Below the pieces are notes generated by a model, which worked only from the letters and a program-made list of their open reading frames with translations, made no database searches and was not told the DNA's origin. Below, in pieces: positions 1 through 11,714 of a stretch of DNA of 64,000 nt; the stretch's first letter is position 1; the number at the start of each line of letters is the position of its first letter. The position numbers were made by a program, and so were the translations under genes. The stretch is from Ambrosia x helenae (lineage: Eukaryota > Streptophyta > Magnoliopsida > Asterales > Asteraceae): positions 52,257,453-52,321,452 of the forward strand of contig CM061233.1 in assembly GCA_030844895.1 (NCBI GenBank), written 5' to 3'.

Positions 1-665
1 GGGGCAGCTCCGTTCGAAGCTCTGTACGGACGGAAATGCCGGTCTCCCTTGTGTTGGGCTGAGGTGGGCGAGAGTCAGCTCACTGGCCCGGAACTGGTGT
101 ACGAAACTTCGGAGAAAATCGTACAGATCCGTAACCGTTTGGCAGCTGCGCGGGATCGTCAGAAGAGCTATGCCGATCGCCGTCGCAAACCGCTAGAGTT
201 CCATGTTGGGGACAAGGTGCTTCTGAAAGTTTCACCATGGAAGGGCGTCATACGCTTTGGAAAGCGTGGCAAGCTTAACCCTCGTTACGTCGGACCGTTC
301 GCAATCCTGGAACGGATTGGGCCGGTGGCGTACAGACTTGATTTACCGACGGAGCTCGGTAATGTTCACAACGTCTTCCATGTGTCTAACTTAAGGAAGT
401 GTTTGGCTGATGAATCTCTTGTTGTGCCACTGGAAGAGATCAAGGTTGATGATCGTCTTCGCATTGTGGAGGAACCTGTGGAGATTCTGGATTACAAGAT
501 TCGTAGCCTTCGGCGGAGTAAAATCCGCATCGTTAAAGTTCGTTGGAACTCGGATCGTGGACCGGAGTTCACGTGGGAACGAGAGGACCAGATGAAGGCT
601 AAGTACCCCATCTCTTTCCGAAGCGCGCGTTCGAGTCCAGGCATGTTACTGCTGAAGCAGAGTGA
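1..665 (+). pseudogene. Integrase C-terminus and chromodomain, element A (5' end outside window)
   Basis: The open frame from base 1 encodes the last part of a Ty3/gypsy chromovirus polyprotein: the end of the integrase core (EALYGRKCRSP), the GPY/F-type region (RYVGPFAILERIGPVAYRLDLP) and a C-terminal chromodomain (EEPVEILDYKIRSL through FTWEREDQMKAKYP), which in this group targets integration to heterochromatin. Homologous ends in C and F place the stop at 663-665. Here a C-run at 606-609 is one base shorter than the frame needs, so the natural stop is skipped and translation would run into the LTR up to base 888. Decayed or mis-assembled end of an otherwise well-kept pol. Confidence 0.85.
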
Positions 666-682
666 ATCTCGGGGCGAGATTC
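664..682 (+). other. Perfect hairpin at pol stop, element A
   Basis: An 8-base arm GAATCTCG, a GGG loop and the exact complement CGAGATTC. It starts inside the expected pol stop codon. The same hairpin is at 22162 (C), 38958 (D) and 60890 (E). Confidence 0.7.
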
Positions 683-806
683 CCTTTCAACGTGTGGATG
701 ATGTGACAACCGGTAACCTTTCTTTTCGTTTTCTTCCTTTTCGTCTTTTTTCACTTTTGGGCTTCGTGCAATTTTCGGGACGAAAATTCTTTCAACGTGG
801 GGATGA
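683..806 (+). promoter_or_regulatory. Duplicated polypurine tract / LTR-start motif, element A
   Basis: The primer site for plus-strand DNA is the GGGGATGA tract just before the LTR at 807. A near copy of that tract plus the first LTR bases (TGTGACAACCGG) sits 105 bases upstream, starting at 702. C, D and E carry the same doublet at 92-114 bases. Confidence 0.6.
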
Positions 807-3055
807 TGTGACACCCGGCATGTTCGGCTTAAACATAATAGTAACATCTAAGTCTACCTTAGCGAGAAACGTTTATAAACAAACTTAACTGGGTCAGTTG
901 AGTCGGGTCAAATTAGGATTGTCCAGGGTCAATGATCTGGAGGATCATTGGGAGTCGTTTTGGGAATACATTAGTACCAGGTTCCGTCGTTGGTGACATT
1001 ACATGAACTAATTAAGTATATGTGTAGATTATGGGTCGTGTGGTGAATTGTATGCTTATACTTGCTTAAATGATGTACAAATGATTATACGTGCCTAAAC
1101 ATGCTAAGTATAGACTATGGATGCATGCTTATGTGTTAAGATGTGTTAGAATGCGTTAAACACGACAAACTGGAAAAAGGTTAACATGTGTTAAAAGTGC
1201 TGTTAACATGTGTTAAAAAGTGCTGATGACCTGAATGTGGAAATAATGGGCGAATGTGGAAATGGGACTTGAGAAATGGGCGAATGTGGAAACAAAGTGG
1301 GCGAATGTGGAAAGATTCCACATTCGACCATTACAAATGGGCGAATGTGGAAAAGTTCCACATTCGACCACATAAAATGGGCGAACCTGGACTGGGTATA
1401 AATACCATCCTTAGCCATTTTTCACCATTTCACAAACCCTAAACGCCTCCAAACACTCTCTATCAGCTATTATCATTGGGGAAGGAGTTTTTGAGCTTGT
1501 TTTTCATAACCTAACTCTCTAAATCATTACAAGTGAAGATCTAAGGTGTGTTCTTCATTACAAATCCTTTTTAAACAATTTTGACTTGTTTTAATCGAAA
1601 CCCCAAGGGTCCAGATCTGATATCAACCTATTTTATGAATAAAAACCTTTCCTAACCAAAACCTATTCATAAACAATGAGTTTTTATGCAAATAAACATG
1701 TGTTAGTATGATATTATGCATTGTTTGATGATTACTTGTTGTATAGATGATATGACAACAACCTAGGGCTGTTATTAATGATGGGTTATGATTGAAACAT
1801 GTTACCTTTGATTGTTGATGGTGTTTTGGCGATTTAAAGGGGTTTTTAGTTAGATTTAGGGTTTGTTTTTGGATGATTATGATAAGGTTATGATAAGGGT
1901 TTCTTGTTCATGATGATTCGAGTGTGATGGACGGATTATTGATCGATTTCAGAAGGTTTCCTAATTCGGTAATATTTTCATGCATGGTGATGTGACATCT
2001 CCATAATTTACTATTTTAGGAAACTTGTAAAACGGATAGATTTTGGGGTAAAATTGGTAGGGTTTCGTAGGAATGTATTAATGATGCTTGACTGCTGTAA
2101 CTCGTGATGTTTTGTGATGTTTTCGGATGTTTTTCGACGCGTTTTTGGAAAAATCTGACATCAGGGGCGAACCTGGAATACCTTCGACCAGTCGAACGGT
2201 CGAAGGTGGGTTCCAGGGGGCGAACCTGGAAACTAAAAGGGGCGAATGAACTAAAAGGGGCGAAGGTGGGAAGAAAAGGGGCGAAGGTGGAGGTTCAAAG
2301 CCACATTCGACCAGTTAAGGCCACCTTCGACCTCCCAGGACTACATTCGACCCTACGTTAACAAAAATGGGATTTTTGATACAAACTAAGTGTTTTATGC
2401 TTGAACCTTGCGTGTAATCTATGTGTACTTGATTAGTTAGGGTAATGGGTCACCAACGGGATGTCGGGTCGGTCTAGTGTGTCGGTTAAACATTTAAACA
2501 CGTTTTAAAAACATACTTGGTTATGATCTGGACAATCGGGGACTAGATAACCTTATGGTTATTAGTCGGAACACTTATGTGAACATTTTGATAGATCTCC
2601 GGTAGAGGGATCATCAAGGGCTAAACATCTTTTACTTACATTTGAGGAACGCTATCTAAGGTGAGTTCACGGCCCCACTTTTACTGCTTTAACTTTTGGG
2701 GGAGAAAACATGCGCTAAACAGTTTTGGTAACATATGTCATACTATGGTTTTAACTTTATATTGCTATACGATCTTTTGGAAAGTCCCGGGGGAAACCAT
2801 GAATGTGCGGGTTTGCACAACGGGGGAAATGTGGATAGATCTATTGGGCGTGACCTGCCCCACTCGTCGGCTTGGAGGGCCGGGCGGGTGCATATTGTCT
2901 CTCAAACAGGAACATTATCGTGCTGAAACATTACGGGCTGCTAAACATGCTAAACATTGCTAAACGTGTCCAGTAATGGTTTCCAATCGTAGTAGTAATA
3001 AACATACGCCTAGCTAGCGTACTTGGTAGCATTGATATAGTATGGACATGGTAAC
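807..3055 (+). repeat. 3' LTR of element A (family 1), right end lost in gap
   Basis: Starts TGTGACACCCGGCATG directly after the polypurine tract. It matches the complete family-1 solo LTRs at 8497-11068 and 57783-60355 in reverse; by that comparison about 350 bases of its 3' end are missing at the assembly gap. It holds a cluster of GGGCGAATGTGG repeats at 1250-1385 just upstream of the TATA box, a second cluster of GGCGAA/TTCGAC motifs at 2163-2350, a 5' splice donor at 2661 and the palindrome ATAGATCTAT at 2835. Confidence 0.85.
1397..1404 (+). promoter_or_regulatory. TATA box of family-1 LTR
   Basis: TATAAATA directly downstream of the GGGCGAA repeat cluster, 590 bases into the LTR. The same box is at the matching place in the other family-1 and family-2 LTRs, so transcription very likely starts about 30 bases downstream. 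Confidence 0.7.
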
Positions 3056-3155
3056 NNNNNNNNNNNNNNNNNNNNNNNNNNNNNNNNNNNNNNNNNNNNN
3101 NNNNNNNNNNNNNNNNNNNNNNNNNNNNNNNNNNNNNNNNNNNNNNNNNNNNNNN
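3056..3155. other. Assembly gap (100 N)
   Basis: Exactly 100 Ns, a conventional placeholder, so the true distance is unknown. Left flank is family-1 LTR, right flank is family-2 LTR: different elements meet here. Confidence 0.98.
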
Positions 3156-4340
3156 GTAGTTTACTTCCTAATCGCGTGTAATGCTGCTGTATGTATATTT
3201 TAACATCCGGAACATGATTTGACGCCTAGAAACATGATAGGAACCCCGGGATACACCCAATGAATTAGTAATACGGGTTCGGACCTGTTTACGCGTTAAT
3301 TAGACAATATGCTAGACTAGGTGAACTATTAAGCGTATTAAGTGTTTAACTGCAAATGTGGCATGATGTCTTGTATTGTCTAACACATGAGATGTCGGGT
3401 CACCAATGGGATGTCGGGCCTTGTCTGGTACGGGCGGTTAAACGTTGAAACATCATTTCATATGTACACGGTTATGGTCTGGCTACTAGGGACTAATCAA
3501 CCTACGGGTTGTTAGTCTAACACCTTATATGCTCGTCATGATAGGTCACCGGTATTAGGGGCCGTCTATTAGCAGGTTTACTTGTCGTAGTAGAAGAGCA
3601 GCTCAGGTGAGTTTACGGGCCCCGCCTTACGCTTTTACATTTTGGGGGAGAAACATGCTTATACTTATTACATAAATTATCATGTTATGCTAGTGGTTGA
3701 TTCATTTATATACTATACGATAAGTGTAAAGTCCCGGGGAAACCATGAATATGCTGGATTTGCATAAGGTGGGCGCACATTATGGGGGAAATGTGGATAG
3801 ATCTATTGGGATTGACAGAACCCACCCGTCGGCTGGGAGCCGGACGGGTGCATATTGGCTCGGTCGTACGCTAAATCATTTCGGGCAAAATCTATTTCGT
3901 TGTATGTAATGGTTTCCGGTTCTGTAGTAGTATAACTCATGCGTCTAGTAACGCTATTACTTTGATATAGTGGTAACATGATGGCTTTTTATACTTTAAA
4001 GTTTTATTATAAAACCTTTGTGAACTCACCGGCATTATTGCTGACGTTTTTAGCATGTTGTCTCAGGTCGTTTGGGTAGCAGCTTATCATAGGCGCACGG
4101 AGTCACACGGCGTCTAGGTTTCATATGCATTGTCATATCTTTTTCAGACTTACGTACTTTTACATTTGGGTTGTAATAAAAGTTACGCTTCCGCAGCGAA
4201 TGGATTTATGAAAACTTGATGGTTGTTTGTTTCATTTTACGTATCATATAGTGTCGTTTATTGTGGATGCCGTTGACTTAGATCCTGGTTTGTCATGCGC
4301 CGGCGGGTAAAACCCCGCACGTGGAATTGAGGGTGTGACA
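3156..4340 (+). repeat. 3' part of a family-2 LTR
   Basis: Aligns with the last 1.18 kb of the LTRs of element D (35445-36624 and 40920-42105), not with family 1, and ends GAGGGTGTGACA. Contains the LTR leader intron: donor CAG|GTGAGT at 3607, acceptor TCTCAG ending at 4066 (460 nt). It abuts integrase of element B at 4341, so this LTR end is an insertion boundary; the 5 bases 4341-4345 (GCGAA) would be its target duplication, whose partner is outside the window. Confidence 0.8.
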
Positions 4341-5404
4341 GCGAATGGTTCCGACTAACGAGGGTTTAGCTTGCCACGCTTTCCCAAGGTATGACGCCCT
4401 TCCATGGTGAAACTTTCAGAAGTACCCTGTCCCCAACCTGGAACTCCAAAGGTTTTCGACGGCGATCGGAATAACTTCTTTTGACGCTCCCGTGCAGCAG
4501 CCCAAACGGTTACGAATCTGTGACGATTTTCTCCGAAGTTTCGTACACAAGTTCCGGACCAGTGAGCTGGCTCTCGCCCACCTCGGCCCAACAAACTGGT
4601 GATCGACATTTCCGTCCGTATAGAGCCTTGAACGGAGCTGCCTTGATACTGGTGTTAGCTAGCTGTTTTTGTAGGAGAAACTCCACCAACGGCAGGTGGA
4701 TCTCCCAACTCTTGCAAAATCGATAACACATGCCCGAAGCATGTCTTTCCAAGGTTTGTATCGTCCGCTCACTTTGTCCATTAGTTTACGGATGATTAAG
4801 CCGTACTCATATCCAACTGAGTACCCAAAGCCTTGTGCAGAGCCTTTCAGAAATGCGAAGCAAAACGAGAATCACGATCAGAGATATAGAGACAGGCACC
4901 CAGTGCCTAGCAACCACCTCTTTAGGTAAAGTCGAGCCAACCGCTCGAGTCCATCGGTTTCCTTAATAGGTATGAAACGTGCCAATTTTGTCAACCGGGT
5001 CAACAATCACCCAGATCATATCATAACCACTAGGTGACCTTGGCAACTTGGTGACAAAATCCATCGTGATTCGCTCCCACTTCCATTCCGGAACCTCTGG
5101 CTGTTGGTTGGAGACCAGACGGCCTCTGATACTCTATCTTGACTTTAGCACAAGTCAAGCATTTGCTGACATAAGAAGCTATATCAGCTTTCATGTTTGG
5201 CCACCAATAAAGTATCTTCAAATCCTGATTACATCTTATCGGAGCCAGGGTGAATAGAATACCGGGATTTGTGAGCTTCATCCAAACAAGCTCGCGTAAT
5301 CCCCCGAACAATGGGACCCAAACACAACCTGCAAAGTAGTGTAAACCATCTGGTCCTGAGTTCAAGATGCTTCCAACTGTGCAGAACGGATTCGGATCAG
5401 GCAA
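4341..5404 (-). pseudogene. Integrase of element B (broken, truncated)
   Basis: Read on the minus strand, residues typical of the HHCC zinc-binding end survive (LKILYWWPNMKADIASY, then VSKCLTCAKVKIEYQRPSG), followed by the start of the catalytic core (IWVIVD near 5010) and the later stretch EALYGRKCRSP-like and WAEVGESQLTGPEL at 4510-4620. The segments are in different frames and the core between 4753 and 5030 is damaged. The end near 4341 is the integrase GPY/F region, where a plus-strand element was inserted. No functional protein is possible. Confidence 0.8.
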
Positions 5405-6792
5405 TGACGAATGAATGGTGAGCTATAAGGCTCGAACACGACGAGGATTCGTAGACTCCTTCCTGCTCAAGGCGTCTGCCACAACGTTCGCCTTGCCAGG
5501 GTGGTATTTTGATAGCACAGTCATAATCGTTCAGGAGTTCAACCCAGCGACGCTGCCGCATGTTCAACACCTTCTGGTCGAAAATATGCTGAAGACTCTT
5601 GTGATCGGTATATACTTCACACTTGGTACCGTACAAGTAATGTCTCCAGATTTTCAACGCAAAGACTACCGCACCCAGTTCCAAGTCATGAGTAGTGTAG
5701 TTCTTCTCATGAACTTTGGTTGACGAGAAGAATAAGCAATAACCTTCCCGCGTTGCAATCAACACACAACCGAGACCACGAATTGAAGCGTCACAGTACA
5801 CAACGAAGTCATCCGTACCCTTAGGTAAAGATAAGATAGGTGTAGAACAAAGTTATGCTTCAGCATCTGAAATGCTGATTCCTATGGTTAATCCAGTCGA
5901 ACTTTCGGTCCTTCTGTGTAGAGTAGTGAGGGGTTGAGCGATTTCAAAAAATCCCTCAATGAAAACGACGATAGTAACCTGCAAGACCTAGGAATTGCTG
6001 CACCTCAGATGGCGTTCTTTGGTGCTTCCAAGTCTTTAATAGCTTCGATCTTAGCCGGATCGACATGAATTCCCAGTTCATTAACCACATGTCCTAGGAA
6101 TTGAACTTCACGTAACCAAAAATAACACTTTGAGAACTTAACATACAACTGCTCTGTCTCAAAAGTTCAAGACCAACCGTAGGTGTTCTTCATGATCCAC
6201 CTTGTTCTTGGAATAAATCAGTTTGTCGTCAATAAACACGATGACGAACTTATCAAGGTAAGGTTTGGCAAACGCGGTTCATTATTAAGTCGATGAACAC
6301 CGCCGGTGCGTTAGTGAGACCAAAAGGCATGACCAAGAACTCAAAATGGCCATAACGAGTGCGAAAAAGCAGTCTTCTGAATGTCAGTTCCCTGACGCGC
6401 AACTGGTGATAACCGGACCGCAAATCAATCTTCGAATAGTAGCTGGAGCCCTGGAGCTGGTCAAAGAGATCATCAATGCAAGGAAGAGGATAACGATTCT
6501 TGATGGTCACTTTGTTCAGCTCACGATAATCAATACACATGCGAAGACTTCCGTCCTTCTTCTTCACAAACAAAATAGGAGCTCCCACGGGGAAGAACTC
6601 GGTCGGATGAAACACTTTTCCAAGAGTTCTGCAACTGGCTGGATAACTCTTGCATCTCGGGAGGTGCAAGACGATATGGAGCTCGGGCAATAGGAGCTGC
6701 ACCCGGAGTAAGATCAATACAAACTCAACCTGACGATGGGGAGGAAGACCAGGCAAATCATCAGGAAACACATCGGGAAAATCACGAACCAC
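5397..6792 (-). pseudogene. Reverse transcriptase and RNase H of element B (broken)
   Basis: The RT part (6253-6792) shows VRDFPDVFPDDLPGLPPHRQ, VKKKDGSLRMCIDYRELNK and FRTRYGHFEFLVMPFGLTNA. The catalytic FIDD lies at 6225-6236 in another frame and is followed by K instead of the usual I. RNase H (5397-5801) starts YCDASIRGLGCVL and keeps DLELGAVVFALKIWRHYLYG and YTDHKSLQHIF. At least four frame changes interrupt it. RT copies the genomic RNA and RNase H removes the RNA strand; this copy cannot supply either. Confidence 0.8.
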
Positions 6793-7330
6793 GGGATATC
6801 CTCGATCTTCTCATTGTCAGTAGAAAACGTTAACAAGTGCCAGAATGGGCGCCGAAACAAACCCTTCTGAAGGTACTTACGGGCTTTCATGCTAGAAATG
6901 ATACTCAAAGGAGCACCGCTTTTCTCGCCATGAACCGAAAGAGTCTCTCCATCAGGGAGAGGGATCCGAATAATCTTATCGAAACAAACGATCTCCGCAC
7001 GATACAACGATAACCAATCCATGCCGACAACGACATCAAAACTACCCAGGGTACTGGCATTAAGGTCAATGGGGAAAGACAATCCCGACAATTCCAAGCG
7101 ACATTCCCTAAGGGTGTGTGTCGCTTCGATTTTCTTACCATTAGCCAATTCTATTAAGTACTTAGCTCTAAAGGTGTGGGTACTATATCTAGCAATCGAC
7201 TAATGTCTACAGATACGAAACTCTTATCGGCACCAGAATCAAACAAGACAGAAACATAGCGATCATTAAGAAGGAACGTACCGGTAACTGTATCTGGATC
7301 CTGCCTAGCCTCTGCAGATCCAATGACGAA
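6714..7330 (-). pseudogene. Aspartic protease of element B (broken)
   Basis: The active-site triad DSG (LFDSGADKSFVS) is encoded at 7232-7240 on the minus strand. The second half (6714-7148) reads LGSFDVVVGMDWLSLYRAEIVCFDK, typical of chromovirus retropepsins. The two halves are in different frames. Confidence 0.75.
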
Positions 7331-8496
7331 AGCACGTGCAGTCCTGCCTCCGCCGCCGTTGTTCCCATTACCATTTCCGCCCTCCCATTATCGCTCTGCT
7401 TCAATTTAGGACATTCACGCTTGAAGTGTCCTGTATCACCACAGTTATAGCACCCTTGCTTTCCTGGAGTCCCCTGAGCAGCAGGAGTAGGAGCAGTAGT
7501 AGGAGCCTGAGTTGGGGTGAGTGCCACCCTTCAATCCTTAGCATGATGCCCCAACTGATGGCACGATGACAACGAGCCCGATCACAACTCCCGGAATGAT
7601 GAAAACCACACTTGTTGCACTTGGGATGCTTCCCAACATACCCACTTGACTTCTGCCCAAAAGAAGACCCCGATGAATCAAATTCTTCGCGGCTGAGATG
7701 GCGCTGGGACAACACTCTTCCCCACACCATCCCACTTCTTCTTGTTCCCCTCAAAAACCTTCACAGCAGCACCCTTAGGAGGCAAAACACCTTCTGCCAC
7801 CTCCAGGTTAGTCATCCGATGAGCTGATCGGACAACTTCAGCGATAGTGGGAAGATTCCCAGCAGCCACAATCCAGCAATCTCCGGCACTAGCCCAGACA
7901 CATAGTGCTCGATCCTCCTATACTCGGGTGTGTGCAAATCAGGGCACAACACCGCCAGCTCATTCTCCTCACTGTGTACTCTTCAATCTCTGACCCGACC
8001 ATCTTGTAGCTCAGACTTCATGTTCCAACTTCTGTACCTCCTCCCTCAGACAGTACTCACCTCTCAACAGTTGCACAAACTCCGCCAAGGATAGCAATTG
8101 TCTCCCCAATCCCATGTTCTGAGTAGTAGCATTCCACCACGACAGTGCAGGCCCCTCAAATGTCGCAGTAGCATACTTCACCGATCTCCAGCAGGACAGT
8201 TACACATGACGAACATAGACTCAACCTTCTCCAGCCATCGGAGCAGTCCCACCGCTCCCTCAGTGCCAGCGAAGTTATGGGGCTGACAATCCCGAAACTT
8301 CTTATAAGAGCACTGAGGTGGGGGTGGATTGGCACCAACTCCTGAAACACGGTACACGAGGTTAAACACAAACGAAACGACGTGAAACCCAAGAATGAGG
8401 CAAGGTCGACAGAAATAAACTCACCACCCATGGCATTAATCCCAGCCTGGAAATTAGCCATAGCCATGTTCACTTGCTGCTGTAGCAAGTTGTTCA
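7331..8496 (-). pseudogene. gag of element B, main part (exon 1 end and exon 2)
   Basis: Minus-strand gag. Exon 1 ends NLLQQQVNMAMANFQAGINAMGG (8496-8425); exon 2 resumes at 8341 with VGANPPPPQCSYKKF and the capsid-like region GTEGAVGLLRWLEKVESMF. The C-terminal half holds the Cys-rich knuckle CYNCGDTGHFKREC near 7430 and a damaged one upstream. Several frameshifts follow 8178. Gag packages the genomic RNA. The first 39 codons are displaced to 11069-11185 by a solo LTR. Confidence 0.8.
8342..8424 (-). other. Phase-1 intron in gag of element B (83 nt)
   Basis: Minus-strand donor G|GTGAGTTT at 8424 and acceptor GTTTCAG ending at 8342. Its length is not a multiple of three, and only its removal joins the two gag frames. 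C and D have introns at the same residue with the same phase. Confidence 0.7.
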
Positions 8497-8765
8497 TGTC
8501 ACACCCTCAAATTACCACTTGCGGGGTTTTACCGCGAGGCGCATGACAAACCAGGATCCAAGTCAACGATCACAATAAACAACTCTATATGAAAACGTAA
8601 ACAAACATAACCATTAATTTAATAAGCGGAAGCGTTTCAGTAGCATTTAATCAACTATGCTATCATCTCAAAAGTTGTTCAAAATACTTTTATTACAAAC
8701 GTGCACTAAGTCTAGACGCCAATGCAGACCCGTGCGCCTAGTTCGTTCATTGCTACCTTAGCGAC

Positions 8766-9240
8766 CTGAGAAAAACATGCCAAAAAAGATGTCAACATAT
8801 AATGCTGATGAGTTCACAGGTTTGTTCGAAATGTTACCAAAACGTTACCATGTCCATACTATATCAGTGTTACCAAGTACGCTAGCTAGGCGTATGTTTT
8901 ATTACTACTACGATTGGAAACCATTACTAGACACGTTTAGCAATGTTTAGCATATGTTTAAGAAGCCCGAATGTTCAGCATGATACCAATGTTACCAGTT
9001 CGAGACAACATGCACCCGCCCGGCCTCCAAGCCGACGAGTGGGGCAGGTCACGCCCAATAGATCTATCCACATTTCCCCCGTTGTGCATCCCCGCACATT
9101 CATGGTTTCCCCCGGGACTTCCAAAGATCGTATAGCAATGCAAAGTTAAAAACCATAGTATGACATATGTTACCAAAATAGTTTAGCGCATGTTTTCTCC
9201 CCCAAAAGTTAAAGCAGTAAAAGTGGGGCCGTGAACTCAC
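8766..9240 (-). other. LTR leader intron in solo LTR (475 nt)
   Basis: Minus-strand donor AAG|GTGAGTTCACGG at 9240 and acceptor TTTTTCTCAG ending at 8766, with a TTGAC branch-site candidate shortly before it. The matching pair is found in all other LTRs here that reach this region. Confidence 0.6.
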
Positions 9241-10490
9241 CTTAGATTGCGTTCTTCGGTAACTAGTAAAATTCTAAGCCCTTTGATAATCCCTCTACCG
9301 GAGATCTATCAAAATGTTCACATAAGTGTTCCGACTAATAACCATAAGGTTATCTAGTCCCTCATTGTCCAGATCGTAACCAAGTATGTTTTAAAACGTG
9401 TTTAAATGTTTAACCGACACACTAGACCGACCCGACATCCCGTTGGTGACCCATTACCCTAACTAATCAAGTACACATAGATTACACACAAGGTTCAAGC
9501 ATAAAACACTTAGTTTGTATCAAAAATCTCATTTCTGCATCAGAACGGTCGAACCAGTCAGTTTTAAGTCTCCTTCGCACCTTTTGTCTCCTTCGCCCGT
9601 TTTACATCTCGTTCGACCGTTTGATGTTTCCTTCGCCCGTTTTATCACGTTCGTCCAATATAAACCCAGGTTCGACCCTGGATCCCTCCTTCGCACCATC
9701 GATTGGTCGAAGGAGGCCAGGTTCGCCCCTGTTGTATAATTTCCTAAAAACGCCTCAAACACATTCAAAACGACCCGAAACATCATCAAACACAGCAGTC
9801 AAGCATGGATAACTTATCCCTACAAAACCCCACTGATTTCCCCCGATAATACGTCCGTTTCAGCCCTTTCCCAAAATGGTAAAAATTACTGAAACATCAC
9901 TTTCATGCATGAATAATTTACCCAATTTGGAAACTTTTGAAATCGATTCATGTTTAGCTTAAAATACTCAGTTTGTCGATTATCCGATCTTTCTTATTCA
10001 TTCTATTGATCATAAATATTCATACATCAAGTATTAATCCAATAAAACCCCCAAATATCAATATATCCAATCCTAACCCTAGACAACAATATTCCAACAT
10101 TAATAACAATCCTATATCATGTTTCTATCATAGATATAGAAGCAAATCAGTGAACAACACATAACACCACATAACACATAATTTACATATGTTATTCATT
10201 ATGAAAACCTATGTTAAATGATCATGTTTTGATTTAGAAAGATGTTTAAAAGGTTTTTAATCATAAAAACACCCTTGGAACAGATCGGACAATTAGGGTT
10301 AGATGAAAACAAATTAAATGCTTTTAAAAGATTTAGGATTATGAACACACATTGGATTCTTGTTTAGAGGTTGTAGATGGGTTAGATTATGAAAAAGAAG
10401 AGCAAACACTCCTTCTTAGTGTTTAAGATCGTTTGAGAGTGTTTTGGGACGGTTAGGGTTTGTGAAATGATGAAAAATGACAAAGGTTGG

Positions 10491-10498
10491 TATTTATA
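10491..10498 (-). promoter_or_regulatory. TATA box of solo LTR
   Basis: TATAAATA on the minus strand, next to the upstream GGCGAA-type cluster. Confidence 0.65.
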
Positions 10499-11068
10499 CT
10501 AATCCTCCTTCGCCCCAATTCATTGGTCGAAGGTGGTCTCCTTCGCCCCTTTCACAGGGTCGAATGAGCCCTGTTTGGTCGAAGGGAATTCCTCAAATTC
10601 CACTTCCCTGGTTCGCCCACTTGCATGGGTCGAACCAGACACTTTTCTTCTCCTTCGACCACTCGAAGTGGTCGAACCAGAACCCCTTTATAACTAGTTT
10701 TCCAGTTTGTCGTGTTTAACGCATTCTAACACATCTTAACACATAAACATGCATCCTTAGTCTATATTTAACACATTTAAGCACAGATAATCATTTACAC
10801 ATCATTTAAACACATCTATGTATGTAATCCACCACACGACCCATAATCTACACATATACTTAATTAGTTCATGTAATGTCACCAACAACGGAACCCGGTA
10901 CTAGTGTATTACCAAAACGACTCCCAATGATCCTCCAGATCATTGTACCCTGGACAATCCTAACTTGACCCGACTCAACTAACCCAGTTAAGTTTGTTTA
11001 TAAACGTTTCTCGCTAAGGTAGACTTAGATGTTACCAATATGTTTAAGCCGAACATGCGGGTGTCACA

Positions 11069-11185
11069 GTTCAGCTCAGCTTGGGTCATGTTAATGTTGC
11101 CATGACCACCGCCTCCAGCACGACCACCGCCGCCAGCACGGCCACCGCCGCCACCACAACGTCCACCACCGCGAGCACCAGACAT
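11069..11185 (-). pseudogene. gag N-terminus of element B, split off by solo LTR
   Basis: Starts MSGARGGGRCGGGG on the minus strand: a Gly/Arg-rich tail followed by INMTQAELN, the same head as gag of C, D and E (NISMTQAELNNLI in D). The frame continues at 8496 once the solo LTR and one copy of its target duplication are removed. The Gly/Arg tail probably binds RNA (inference). Confidence 0.85.
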
Positions 11186-11321
11186 GATCTAACAAATCAA
11201 GAAATCGAGGGATTCAGATTCACTTCTAGTGTCAACCACCAGAAATTTACAAGAGTTAACTTAGGGACAAATCCAGGACTATATATCCAAACTCGAAGTC
11301 CATCGGGATTTTCATGCATTT

Positions 11322-11359
11322 CAGTTTATTATTTCGTGTGCACCCGAAATGATAAACTG
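11322..11359 (-). other. Covarying leader hairpin with GTGCAC loop, element B
   Basis: On the minus strand a 15-pair stem (arms 11359-11345 and 11336-11322), one C.A mismatch at pair 7, and the loop GGTGCACA. It is 137 nt upstream of the gag start. Pairs 2, 12, 13 and 14 differ from C and D yet stay paired. Candidate RNA dimerisation/packaging element. Confidence 0.8.
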
Positions 11360-11698
11360 CTCTACATGGTCCTCCAGATGTACCCCTAATCCGGACTCCG
11401 GTCACCGAAAATATCGTCGCCTAGTAACGTGTTACGATAGGTGCAAGTGTAAGAAGGCACGTGTGTGCTAGAACCAACAAATCAACCCCTCTTCTTCAAT
11501 CCAGAAGAAGAAGACAAGAGTAGGTAAGAACCCAAATAAAAGCGGATGATGTAACAGAGAAGTATGATGATGATGTAAGGACACCCCGACAACGTTAGTA
11601 CGTATCCTACTAATAGACTCAAAGTATGTGACCGTCTAGTGTGTGCGACTCGGCTATAGACCAGACTCTACATGCAGTCCTAGTTCACTATAACCATT

Positions 11699-11711
11699 GG
11701 CTCTGATACCA
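11699..11711 (-). other. Primer binding site, element B
   Basis: TGGTATCAGAGCC on the minus strand, complementary to the 3' end of initiator Met tRNA, three bases after the LTR end at 11715. Confidence 0.9.
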
Positions 11712-11714
11712 ATC

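Larger units (their letters stand above)
8497..11068 (-). mobile_element. Family-1 solo LTR inserted in gag of element B
   Basis: A complete 2,572-bp LTR (minus orientation) with no internal region. It is flanked by GTTCA at 8492-8496 and 11069-11073, an exact 5-bp target duplication. Taking it out rejoins gag codons TQAELN and NLLQQ exactly. It contains TATA (10491-10498), GGTCGAA/GGGCGAA motif clusters (10500-10690 and 9540-9730), the palindrome ATAGATCTAT (9058) and a leader intron (9240 to 8766). A solo LTR forms when the two LTRs of a full element recombine. Confidence 0.93.
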
